Origin: Streptococcus suis YS56
GTDB lineage: Bacteria; Bacillota; Bacilli; Lactobacillales; Streptococcaceae
NCBI RefSeq assembly: GCF_000440115.1
Contig: NZ_ALMY01000052.1
Coordinates: 1-64,000, forward strand
Direction: 5' to 3'
Length of the DNA: 64,000 nt
Position numbers and translations under genes: made by a program. Within the stretch, counting starts at the first letter, position 1, and each line of letters starts with the position of its first letter. The notes under the pieces are model-generated. The model made no database searches, was not told where the DNA came from, and saw only the letters and a list, made by a program, of their open reading frames with translations. Shown in pieces: positions 28,561 through 35,789 of this stretch.

Positions 28561-29461
28561 ATAATTGACTATCTTTCTTCCAATCTTCTTCCAATTTATC
28601 TATTAGGTGCGCATTGCCAATTAATCTTGCAAAAAGAAGCGCTTCTTCATACAAGGCAGTAGCTGCAACCTTATCTTTATTTATTAACAACTCATATTTC
28701 CACTTAAGCAGATTGAGAATGGGTTTCTTTTGAAAATCTTGGGTCTTCTGCATTAACTTATCAAGTGCATCAAAGAGGGATGGAATATAACGATATTCCT
28801 CATTTTGTCCTAAAAGTCCAACAGAAGTTATCATCACATCCCTTAAAATAAATAAATCCCCAGACTCAACTAATTCTATTTGACCTGGAAATTTTTCAAC
28901 CAACTCTAAGAAGCGTTGAAAGTCATTATCCTGTTTGACTTCCATCCTTAAATTCATTAAAAATAATCGAATGATTAATAAATCATTGGCTGAAAATTGT
29001 TTTTTTCTTTGTATCTGCTCAAAATAGTCATTTAGAATATCTTGACCAAATTCTGCAGTCCTCGTTTCAAGTACATCAATTGTAGATTGAATAGCATCTA
29101 TCGCTATTTTCTCTTCTTCAGGCAAGTCATCATAATAGTCATCATAGATTTCCATCATCATATCTGCCCGTTTTTCCATCAATTCCTCATTTTCATAAGT
29201 CGGTGTACGGAGGACATCAAATTTCAGTTTGGAATATCGTTCAGGTAGAGACACATAATCTGGCATAAGCTCATATAGTCCCATCCCTAATCGAGTCGCA
29301 ATATACTGAATCTTTGAAAAAGTTGGCTTAGAGGTACCAGCTTCGATACGGGTTAATTGGCGGACGGAGAGCTCCAGTTCATCATCACAAAACTGTTCAC
29401 GCGTCATACTGGCTGATTCTCGCAGCTGGCGCACACGTTGTCCAAATTCCTTATCGTTCAT
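28559..29461 (-). CDS. comR: ComR, Rgg-family competence regulator
   Basis: 300 residues: an XRE helix-turn-helix (5-60; MTREQFCDDELELSVRQLTR, EAGTSKPTFSKIQYIATRLG) and a C-terminal TPR-like helical domain that binds XIP. ComR-XIP activates comS and comX, which encodes sigma-X. Identity rests on the Rgg architecture, the adjacent WW-type comS with ECom box, and location near ruvB, the known S. suis comR position. An extended -10 (TGCTATAAT, about 29490) precedes it. Confidence 0.9.
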   Translation of the reverse strand: MNDKEFGQRVRQLRESASMTREQFCDDELELSVRQLTRIEAGTSKPTFSKIQYIATRLGMGLYELMPDYVSLPERYSKLKFDVLRTPTYENEELMEKRADMMMEIYDDYYDDLPEEEKIAIDAIQSTIDVLETRTAEFGQDILNDYFEQIQRKKQFSANDLLIIRLFLMNLRMEVKQDNDFQRFLELVEKFPGQIELVESGDLFILRDVMITSVGLLGQNEEYRYIPSLFDALDKLMQKTQDFQKKPILNLLKWKYELLINKDKVAATALYEEALLFARLIGNAHLIDKLEEDWKKDSQL

Positions 29462-29534
29462 AAAACACCTCCAAATATTCTTTTGTATATTATAGCAAAA
29501 TCAATACTCAAATTCCATACTTTTCTGATTATAT

Positions 29535-29570
29535 AAACAAAAACAAACGATTTTACGTTTGTTTTTGTTT
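29535..29570. terminator. Bidirectional 15-bp perfect-stem terminator
   Basis: AAACAAAAACAAACG (29535-29549) and its exact complement (29556-29570) around a 6-nt loop. The left part of the RNA encodes the last residues KQKQT of the HAD protein and the TAA is in the loop. T-rich arms on both strands. Confidence 0.75.
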
Positions 29571-30188
29571 ATATTCATCAGTTAATATTTGTTTTATGTC
29601 CAATAAAGAAACAATCTTCCAATTCTTCTCCACACCATCAATTTGCAGGTTGATGCTATGAATCCCTGCGTTGATAGCTGTTTCTACATCAAGCAAACGG
29701 TCGCCGATATAGTAGGTATTTTCCTTGTCCAGTCCGTATTTTTTGATGAGAAATAGCAGAGCTTCTGGACTTGGTTTGCGGGCAAAACCAGAATCGCTGG
29801 TCAAGATTTCTGTGAAATGGTGACGGACACCCAAATCCTCCAAAACCTGAAAAGCATTGTCACTCTTGTGTGTATAGACGAAATTTTGAATACCTTTCTC
29901 TGCTGTCCAGTCCAGAATTTCACGCGCACCAGCCATCAAGGGAATCTGCGTATTTTTCTCCTTCAAGGAAGTCGCACGCACACAATTGAGTTCATCGCTA
30001 TCTAGACCGTATTTGTCCGTATCACGCACCAGCAAATCCTTGACAGAATAGCGAAGAATGAAATTTCTTACTTCCTCACGGTCAAAAGGGAGATCATATT
30101 GTTCATAGGTTTCCTGAATTCCAGCCAAAATCGCCTCATAGGAATCCAAAAGGGTTCCATCCAAATCCCAAATAAATGTCGGTGTCAT
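29553..30188 (-). CDS. HAD-superfamily hydrolase (phosphoglycolate-phosphatase-like)
   Basis: 211-residue haloacid-dehalogenase phosphatase. Motif I DLDGTLLDS at residues 7-15, motif II near TSDS, lysine in ARKPSPEALLF, motif III YIGDRLLDVETA. A cap domain lies between I and II, as in the Gph/PgmB type; substrate not predictable. The ATG at 30188 follows GGAGATAAG and sits one base after the GNAT stop, so the two are coupled. Confidence 0.88.
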   Translation of the reverse strand: MTPTFIWDLDGTLLDSYEAILAGIQETYEQYDLPFDREEVRNFILRYSVKDLLVRDTDKYGLDSDELNCVRATSLKEKNTQIPLMAGAREILDWTAEKGIQNFVYTHKSDNAFQVLEDLGVRHHFTEILTSDSGFARKPSPEALLFLIKKYGLDKENTYYIGDRLLDVETAINAGIHSINLQIDGVEKNWKIVSLLDIKQILTDEYKQKQT

Positions 30189-30189
30189 C

Positions 30190-30936
30190 TTATCTCCATT
30201 CATATGCTTGATAGGGCTTGTCCAATTGGTAACCCAATTTTTCAGCCAGTTTCAAGGAAGTCAGAGTATGGGCATCCCAGCTAGGATAGAGATTACGGTC
30301 TAAACAAGCTAAGATTAACTGAGCAGCACAAGCTCTAGCCAAACCCAAACCTCGATAGTCTTCCCTAGTATCCACTTCTATCTCAATCCCACCTGAATAA
30401 CTGGCATAGGACGAGGCACCTGACACCACCTGTTCCTTATGCAAGATGACATAGCCTAGACCCAAGTCTAAAAACTGCTCCACATCAGCATAATTGCCCA
30501 CCAAATCGCGTGACCAGTCTTCCACCAGACAGGCATCATACAGATTACAGTCAATCACTTTCAGGTCAAACTCTTCAGGTAGGGCGTCAATCAGTTTCTG
30601 CAAATGCCAAAGGTCAAAACTAGTATCTTTTTTCGTAGCATAACGGGTAAAAGACCGGATATTGTCTCCGTAAGTCCCTTCTATCAAGTCTGACCAGGCT
30701 TGGTTTTGAGGTACTAAAATAATATCCTTTCCCTCACACATTTTTAGCAAGTCCACATTTGGTTTTCCGACCAAAAAACCAAAGAAGCTCTGCCGTCCAT
30801 AGAGAGCTAGGGCTGACTGGGGTGACTGGCTGTCATCAACATGAATCTGTCCCATTCTGCCTTCTAAACAGGTCCAAATAATTGCCTCAGGCCAATCTCC
30901 AAATAAACTGGCTACTCGTCTCATCTGCTCTGCCAT
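30190..30936 (-). CDS. GNAT acetyltransferase (GNAT_acetyltran type)
   Basis: 248-residue acetyltransferase of the larger two-lobed GNAT type related to zwittermicin-resistance proteins. The acetyl-CoA site is in EVDTREDYRGLGLARACAAQ (about 200) and the WDAHTLTSLKLAEKLGY segment near the end. Substrate unknown. Its ATG overlaps the last base of the ruvB stop; ruvB-GNAT-HAD form one unit. Confidence 0.82.
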   Translation of the reverse strand: MAEQMRRVASLFGDWPEAIIWTCLEGRMGQIHVDDSQSPQSALALYGRQSFFGFLVGKPNVDLLKMCEGKDIILVPQNQAWSDLIEGTYGDNIRSFTRYATKKDTSFDLWHLQKLIDALPEEFDLKVIDCNLYDACLVEDWSRDLVGNYADVEQFLDLGLGYVILHKEQVVSGASSYASYSGGIEIEVDTREDYRGLGLARACAAQLILACLDRNLYPSWDAHTLTSLKLAEKLGYQLDKPYQAYEWR

Positions 30937-31934
30937 TATTTTTCCGTATAGGGATAACCCAAGTGCTCGTAGGCCTTGGCTGTCGCGACCCGCCCCGTCC
31001 GTGTCCGCATAAGGAAGCCCTGCTGAATCAGGTAGGGCTCGTACATGTCCTCCACCGTTTCACGCTCCTCGGCGATATTGACCGACAGGGTGTTGAGGCC
31101 GACGGGACCGCCGCCGTACATCTCAATCATGGTACGGAGAATCTTCTGGTCCACATAGTCCAGCCCCTCACGGTCCACGTCCAGCATGGTCAGGGCCTTG
31201 TCCGTAATGCTATCATCAATCAGGCCGTCGCCCATAATCTGTGCAAAATCCCGCACCCGCTTGAGCAGGCGGTTGGCGATACGAGGAGTCCCCCGAGAAC
31301 GACGAGCCAGCTCGATCGCTGCTTCATGGGTAATCTCCATGTCAAAGATGTCCGCTGTCCGCTCGACAATCTCGGTCAAATCAGCCAGTTGGTAATACTC
31401 CATGTGACCGGTGATACCAAAACGAGCCCGCAGGGGATTGGACAGCATACCCGCACGAGTGGTCGCTCCTATCAGGGTAAAAGGCGGCAACTCCAAATGC
31501 ACAGAGCGGCTGGCTTCCCCTGCTCCAATCATGATGTCGATGTAGAAGTCTTCCATGGCAGAGTAGAGAATTTCTTCAACCGCCATGGGCATACGGTGGA
31601 TCTCGTCAATAAAGAGGACGTCGCCAGGTTCCAAATCATTGAGCAGGGCTACCAAATCGCCTGCCTTTTCAATGACAGGCCCACTGGTCTGCTTGATATT
31701 GACCCCCAACTCGTTGGCAATAACAAAGGCCATGGTGGTCTTACCCAGACCCGGAGGGCCAAACAGAAGGGTATGGTCCAAGGCTTCATCACGGAGTTTG
31801 GCCGCCTCGATAAAGATTTTCAACTGGTCCTTGACCTTGTCCTGACCGATGTATTCATTTAATTTCTGCGGACGCAGGGTACGCTCAACGTATTCCTCGT
31901 CCTGCATTTGTTCCATATCTAAAATTCTAGTCAT
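30936..31934 (-). CDS. ruvB: Holliday junction branch-migration ATPase RuvB
   Basis: 332-residue AAA+ motor for branch migration with RuvA. Walker [11 protein letters not shown] (about 60), Walker B FIDEIHRM, sensor LIGATTRAG and the winged-helix C-terminus ([20 protein letters not shown]) are intact. The conserved start MTRILDMEQ is at 31934, only six bases after a TATAAT, so the message would be leaderless; a longer frame six codons upstream overlaps the promoter. Confidence 0.96.
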   Translation of the reverse strand: MTRILDMEQMQDEEYVERTLRPQKLNEYIGQDKVKDQLKIFIEAAKLRDEALDHTLLFGPPGLGKTTMAFVIANELGVNIKQTSGPVIEKAGDLVALLNDLEPGDVLFIDEIHRMPMAVEEILYSAMEDFYIDIMIGAGEASRSVHLELPPFTLIGATTRAGMLSNPLRARFGITGHMEYYQLADLTEIVERTADIFDMEITHEAAIELARRSRGTPRIANRLLKRVRDFAQIMGDGLIDDSITDKALTMLDVDREGLDYVDQKILRTMIEMYGGGPVGLNTLSVNIAEERETVEDMYEPYLIQQGFLMRTRTGRVATAKAYEHLGYPYTEK

Positions 31935-31940
31935 GGGACT

Positions 31941-31949
31941 ATTATAGCA
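31941..31949 (-). promoter_or_regulatory. Extended -10 promoter of ruvB
   Basis: TGCTATAAT on the minus strand (TATAAT 31941-31946) with no clear -35. Only AGTCCC separates it from the ruvB ATG. Confidence 0.7.
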
Positions 31950-31952
31950 CAA

Positions 31953-32187
31953 AATGAAAATACCAGACTCAGTGAGTCCAGTATTCTCAGGAGATTATAT
32001 GATCCCTAGCTCTTGTCGCTTGCGACTTAGAGCTAGGGATACCTTTAGGTGAAAAGATATGCCAGCCGTTTGAGCTTTAGCTCTTACGGATGACGATACT
32101 GAAAATCATTCAGTAAATGTTTCGCTATTTCTAGCTTGGATATAGTATAGCGCGCCAAACTTAAGGGAAACTAAAACAGAATACATT
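31953..32187 (-). terminator. Hairpin-rich spacer between the MerR gene and ruvB
   Basis: Contains a terminator-like stem (TACTGGACTC/GAGTCTGGTA, 31961-31983, then TTTTCATTTT) and a nearly perfect 39-nt hairpin (ATCCCTAGCTCT ... AGAGCTAGGGAT, 32001-32040), plus TTTACTGAATG/CATTCAGTA-like arms near 32105-32125. The first is a probable terminator; the role of the others is unknown. No ORF. Confidence 0.55.
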
Positions 32188-33456
32188 TTATTTATTTTCC
32201 ACTATTCGTAAAAATCGCTCTAGATAGTATGCATCTAAATCGTTGTACTGACTGCCTTCTGCTGAACTTTCTTTGGGAATGCCCAGATTCATCAGTCGCT
32301 GATCAAATTCCTCGAGTTCAATGTAGGTGTCATCTGGCACTAAATCCTGATTAACAGTCGGCTGCATAAACACAATTTCCTTTCCGTCAAGCTGAATACG
32401 GTAGCTAAACTGTCCCTGCTTTTTAGTTTCATCTAGGGTAAACACCTTGATCCCAAATCCTGCCCAGACAGACTTGACATCACTGTAAAGATATTCCTTG
32501 GACGGTGCCAACAGATTGATGTCGATAATCTGGCTATCTGTTACTACTGTTGTTGTAGAAATTAGCAAAGCGGTCAACAAGATACAGCCACCTGCCAGAC
32601 CCAAGCCATATTTCCAAGGAAGTTTCACCAGCCTCGCCAGTTTTCCCAAAAGAAAAACGAGAAAAGCCATAATAAATACCATGGAAACCTTGAACAGACC
32701 AATCGAATACTCATAGAAGAGCCAGTCGCTTGGTAGGAAGAAGGTTTCTGTCAGCCAGCCGACGAAGATAAAGTAGCTAATTCCACCCACAAGGGAGATT
32801 AGACCGATTGGAATCCACCAAGCTTGACTGCGGTTTTTCTGGCGGACCTTGTCCCGATGTTTCCACCAAGTCACGAGGTAATCTCGCCAGAGGAGTGTGA
32901 TCCAAGCAGTGGCTAGTAGGGAAACCACGGCTAGTAGGAAAAGATTTTCCTGACGGCCTTGTTGTATTCGAGTAAACAACCAGAGAATTGGACCTAATAA
33001 CATCATGGTCTGCATGAGGGTCATCCATATGCTTGGTAACAAGGCATTTTCTAGGTCTTGTTTTAAGTCTTGGAACTCACCGCTTTCCACAAAAGCAATG
33101 GAGTCCTGAGCTTCTTCTAGCCAGTCATCTTTCTTGCCTATGTCCTTGACAACCTGATCCAGCAAGTCAACCTTATCTGCCAACTCTTCTGCTTGCTGAT
33201 TGATTTCTTGCTGTTTCTCACGCAGGGCTGATTGCAATTCCTCCTCCGACAAGGTTAGAAGTCCTTGAATCTCTGCTAGAGAACATTCAAAATAGCGGAG
33301 CAACTTAATCAAGCGGAGCTGCTGCACATTTTCCTCTGAATAATCACGGTAGTCGTTGAGTGGATTTCTCGCCACTTCAATCAAGCCCTTTTCTTCATAC
33401 AGGCGTATCGCCTTGGTTGACAAGCCTGTCAACTTCTCCACATCCTTGACCTGCAT
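32188..33456 (-). CDS. Membrane-anchored MerR-family regulator
   Basis: 422 residues: an N-terminal MerR winged helix (MQVKDVEKLTGLSTKAIRLY ... RNPLNDYRDYSEENVQQL), a coiled coil (about 75-115, EEELQSALREKQQEINQQAE), then about five membrane spans (150-310) and an outer C-terminal domain (about 325-422). A MerR DNA-binding domain on a polytopic membrane protein is unusual and suggests direct sensing of the envelope or outside. Start ATG at 33456 follows GGAGGTTGCTT. Its own promoter has the classic MerR operator. Confidence 0.85.
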   Translation of the reverse strand: MQVKDVEKLTGLSTKAIRLYEEKGLIEVARNPLNDYRDYSEENVQQLRLIKLLRYFECSLAEIQGLLTLSEEELQSALREKQQEINQQAEELADKVDLLDQVVKDIGKKDDWLEEAQDSIAFVESGEFQDLKQDLENALLPSIWMTLMQTMMLLGPILWLFTRIQQGRQENLFLLAVVSLLATAWITLLWRDYLVTWWKHRDKVRQKNRSQAWWIPIGLISLVGGISYFIFVGWLTETFFLPSDWLFYEYSIGLFKVSMVFIMAFLVFLLGKLARLVKLPWKYGLGLAGGCILLTALLISTTTVVTDSQIIDINLLAPSKEYLYSDVKSVWAGFGIKVFTLDETKKQGQFSYRIQLDGKEIVFMQPTVNQDLVPDDTYIELEEFDQRLMNLGIPKESSAEGSQYNDLDAYYLERFLRIVENK

Positions 33457-33485
33457 AAGCAACCTCCATCTGCTTTGATAGTCCT

Positions 33486-33516
33486 AGCATACACCATTCC
33501 CCTAGGGGTGAGTCAA
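33486..33516 (-). promoter_or_regulatory. MerR-type promoter with 19-bp spacer
   Basis: TTGACT (33511-33516), 19-bp spacer, TATGCT (33486-33491) on the minus strand. The spacer holds the perfect palindrome CCCCTAGGGG (33499-33508). The overlong spacer with an internal dyad is the hallmark of MerR-activated promoters, so the regulator probably controls itself. Confidence 0.85.
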
Positions 33517-33570
33517 GACTTTTTATCAATTTATAGAAAAACAACCGATTCACCACATTTAAGGAAAGCA

Positions 33571-33600
33571 AAAAAATTCTCTGGAAAATCCAAAGAATTT
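33571..33600 (-). terminator. Terminator of the ABC/micro-peptide locus (copy 1 of a duplicated terminator)
   Basis: AAATTCTTTGGA(TTT)TCCAGAGAATTTTTT on the minus strand. The 30 bp are identical to 35752-35781, the terminator of purB, on the other side of the locus. Confidence 0.85.
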
Positions 33601-33624
33601 AAATTCTTATCATCTCACTACCAA

Positions 33625-33690
33625 TTATGGTCTCAAATAATGTGCCGCCACATATCCTACAACGAAACCTGCAACTGCAGCTACTAACAT
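33625..33690 (-). CDS. Hydrophobic 21-aa micro-peptide
   Basis: Unrecognised. Begins MLVAAVAGFVVG and ends HYLRP; one membrane-length hydrophobic helix with a GxxxG-like spacing and a basic end. AAGGAGGAGAATTAT gives a very good ribosome-binding site, the main reason to believe it is translated. It lies 46 bp after the 20-aa ORF and just before the terminator of the locus. Could be a leaderless bacteriocin-like or small membrane peptide, or a membrane toxin. Confidence 0.6.
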   Translation of the reverse strand: MLVAAVAGFVVGYVAAHYLRP

Positions 33691-33736
33691 ATAATTCTCC
33701 TCCTTCATAATATAATACTCTTTCTTCAATTTCCTA

Positions 33737-33799
33737 TTAGTTTTGAATACAATAAACAATAATTCCTACACCGACACCGATAATGAATGCTGGTACCAT
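33737..33799 (-). CDS. Hydrophobic 20-aa micro-peptide
   Basis: Unrecognised. Begins MVPAFIIGVGVG and ends VYCIQN; a hydrophobic helix with glycine zipper (GVGVG) and one cysteine. AGAAAGGAGAAATTT precedes the ATG. It lies 27 bp after the permease stop and shares size, hydrophobicity and glycine spacing with the next ORF, so the two may act as a pair. No double-glycine leader is present. Confidence 0.6.
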   Translation of the reverse strand: MVPAFIIGVGVGIIVYCIQN

Positions 33800-33826
33800 A
33801 AATTTCTCCTTTCTAATTTACTCATA

Positions 33827-34570
33827 TTATAAAGAATATTGGATTTTTTCTTTTATTCCTGATAGGGAGTTCCTAAAATATTTCCGCCAATTTCCCAAGT
33901 AGAGAATCAAGGCCAAACTAATCAGGACAATCCACCCCAATAGGTAATAGAGTTCCTGATTCCAAAGTTCAGAATGGGGATTTTTGAAAAATTCAATATA
34001 AGCTCCTAGAAAACTATATTTCAAAATCTGCCCCACTGTCTCATTCATCAAAGACAGGCTAGGTCCCATAGACACTGCCATTGTGATAAGCATCGAGGTA
34101 ACCTGTGACTTGGATTGAGATTGGGAAGTTGCCCCGATTAAAAGATTGATTAAAATGGAAGCCAGTGATGTCAAAAGCATGATAACCGAATAACTAAAAA
34201 TATATCCTGATACATCAGCCTGTGTGATAGCTGGAAATAGAATGAGGTTGACAAAGCTAATGACAACAGGATAACACAAAATAGACAGCACATATTCACT
34301 CGGGCGAACACCTGTCAGTAACAAGGTAGACAGATTATTCTTTTCCTTTTCTTCAGAAATCATTGCTGATATAGGACTTCCTACTGACATACCAATAGCC
34401 ATTGAAAAACAAATTCCCATTAAATCCATTGCCTTGGTATCATCTGTTTTCATCACAAACTTAAACAGTAGTAACATGAAATAGGGCATCAATACTGGCA
34501 ATAGAATGTTCTTATTGGTCACCAAGACTTGTGTTCGAAGCCAAAGTAAGGCTAAAAATCGTTTATACAT
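33827..34570 (-). CDS. ABC-2-type transporter permease
   Basis: 247 residues with six predicted membrane spans, of the single-polypeptide ABC-2 export type. MYKRFLALLWLRTQVLVTNK, then VLMPYFMLLLFKFV; the cytoplasmic loop SEEKEKNNLSTLLLTGVRPS is the coupling-helix-like region typical of drug/lantibiotic/bacteriocin exporters. Overlaps the ATPase gene by 8 bp. Cargo probably peptides, judged from the micro-ORFs on both sides (inference). Confidence 0.82.
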   Translation of the reverse strand: MYKRFLALLWLRTQVLVTNKNILLPVLMPYFMLLLFKFVMKTDDTKAMDLMGICFSMAIGMSVGSPISAMISEEKEKNNLSTLLLTGVRPSEYVLSILCYPVVISFVNLILFPAITQADVSGYIFSYSVIMLLTSLASILINLLIGATSQSQSKSQVTSMLITMAVSMGPSLSLMNETVGQILKYSFLGAYIEFFKNPHSELWNQELYYLLGWIVLISLALILYLGNWRKYFRNSLSGIKEKIQYSL

Positions 34571-35387
34571 TTAAGGTTGCTCCTGTCTGTTGAATAAAAA
34601 TATCTTCCAAAGTTGGCTCACAAGAGTGAATAGTTGTCGCCTGAGCTAACTTTTCAGGTGTCAATTCACTAAACAATAGCTCATGATCACTACCGTCCTC
34701 AAAAGTAACCCTCACTTTTTTAGTGACATTATACTTATGAATCAAATCCTGCGGACTTCCCTTTTCAACCAAATTTCCTTGATTCAATAGAACCAATTGA
34801 TCACATAAGAATGTCGCTTCTGCCATATCATGCGTGGTCAAGAAGATCGTCGTCCCCTTACCCTTTAGCTCCAATAAGAGTTCATGAATCCGCTTTGAAG
34901 TTGTAGGATCTAGACCGCTTGTCGGCTCATCAAGAAACAATACTTTTGGTGAATTGATTAAGGCTCTTGCAAGCAACATTCGTTGCTTCATGCCTGTAGA
35001 TAGTTTTTCTGCAATTGTCTTTTTACTATCCAGCAATCCTACTTTTTGTAGAATAACCTCTACTTCTTTCGAACTGACACCAAAGAATTTTGCATAGAAC
35101 AACAAATTATTTTCCAAGGTCATCTTCTCGAAGAAACCACTTGAATCACTGACCAACCCCATTGCTTCAAAGTCCTCTGGCGACAATAGGGTCGATTCTT
35201 TACCTAGTAGATAAGATTTTCCGCTATCTGCTGGTAGCTGCCCGGTAATAATCTTAATCATGGTTGTCTTTCCCGAGCCAGAGGGACCCAAGAATCCAAA
35301 GATTTGTCCTTTTTGAATGTCAAAGCTAATGTTGTCTAAGGCAACCTTGTCTCCAAACTGTTTATGGATATGTTGAACTGTTATCAT
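34563..35387 (-). CDS. ABC transporter ATPase
   Basis: 274-residue ATPase: Walker A GPSGSGKTT (35-43), signature LSTGMKQRM (about 130), Walker B VLFLDEPTSGLDP, H-loop TTHDMAEA. The signature LSTGMKQ and the C-terminal extension are typical of bacitracin/lantibiotic-immunity and bacteriocin-export ATPases paired with ABC-2 permeases. Starts 26 bp after the 15-aa ORF with AGGGGAGTAGAG. Confidence 0.9.
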   Translation of the reverse strand: MITVQHIHKQFGDKVALDNISFDIQKGQIFGFLGPSGSGKTTMIKIITGQLPADSGKSYLLGKESTLLSPEDFEAMGLVSDSSGFFEKMTLENNLLFYAKFFGVSSKEVEVILQKVGLLDSKKTIAEKLSTGMKQRMLLARALINSPKVLFLDEPTSGLDPTTSKRIHELLLELKGKGTTIFLTTHDMAEATFLCDQLVLLNQGNLVEKGSPQDLIHKYNVTKKVRVTFEDGSDHELLFSELTPEKLAQATTIHSCEPTLEDIFIQQTGATLNV

Positions 35388-35413
35388 CTCTACTCCCCTA
35401 AATTAAAACAAAC

Positions 35414-35461
35414 TTATTTTTTCCACCATGATAAAATCCATAAAACTGGTGCTATAATCAT
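35414..35461 (-). CDS. 15-aa micro-ORF at the head of the CIN-box locus
   Basis: MIIAPVLWILSWWKK: hydrophobic with a WW doublet and a dibasic end. AAAGGAGAAGAAGG before the ATG is an excellent ribosome-binding site and the ORF lies 33 bp after the nearest CIN box, immediately before the ATPase. It could be a signal or bacteriocin-like peptide or a leader peptide for the ATPase. Not known to me. Confidence 0.55.
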   Translation of the reverse strand: MIIAPVLWILSWWKK

Positions 35462-35751
35462 CCTTCTTCTCCTTTCATTTTTCCTACACTTGTTTATTCG
35501 TAAATCATTTGGAAAATGATTTATTTTTTCAAGTGTGTATCTCCTTGAGGGGAATTTTCCCTCTCACTTACTTATTCGCAAATCGTTGTCATTTTTTGAA
35601 AAAATGTTATTTTTTTGAATAAGTTGTGAGCTGGCTTCCCTACACTTATCTATTCGTAAACTTTTGTAAAAAATAATTTATTTTTACTCACGAATGATTG
35701 TCTAGCGTAAGGAGCTTGTTTTCCCCTTCACCTATTTATTCGCAAGTAAAC
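35462..35751 (-). repeat. Four degenerate ~78-bp units, each with a CIN box
   Basis: Units share, on the minus strand, a palindrome or hairpin, then T(A/G)CGAATA, then a conserved tail of the form AATAARGTGNAGGG. Periods between boxes are 78, 78 and 86 bp. No ORF with a good ribosome-binding site lies inside the units. The stretch is otherwise non-coding. Confidence 0.75.
35495..35744 (-). promoter_or_regulatory. Array of four CIN (sigma-X) boxes
   Basis: TACGAATA at 35495-35502 and 35651-35658; TGCGAATA at 35573-35580 and 35737-35744, all oriented towards the ABC/micro-peptide genes. Both forms fit the streptococcal sigma-X consensus. The box nearest the genes is 33 bp upstream of the 15-aa ORF. 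Perfect palindromes precede boxes 1 and 2 (35502-35522, 35590-35606), a near-palindrome box 3 (about 35667-35686) and the purB terminator box 4. Confidence 0.8.
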
Positions 35752-35782
35752 AAAAAATTCTCTGGAAAATCCAAAGAATTTT
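35752..35782 (-). terminator. Terminator after purB (copy 2 of the duplicated terminator)
   Basis: Same 30-bp hairpin and U-run as 33571-33600, 8 bp past the purB stop. It separates purB from the CIN-box array. Confidence 0.85.
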
Positions 35783-35789
35783 AATTTTT

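Noticed and set aside
30882-31862. 326-codon plus-strand ORF opposite ruvB and the GNAT gene
   Set aside because: It has no ribosome-binding site or recognisable domain, and covers strongly conserved minus-strand genes; an antisense shadow of codon usage.
33475-33687. 70-codon plus-strand ORF across the micro-peptide region
   Set aside because: It runs through a terminator hairpin and is antisense to the two micro-ORFs, which have far better start signals.
35659-35736. GTG-started mini-ORFs directly after each CIN box
   Set aside because: They are 9-13 codons, lack ribosome-binding sites and are not conserved between the units.
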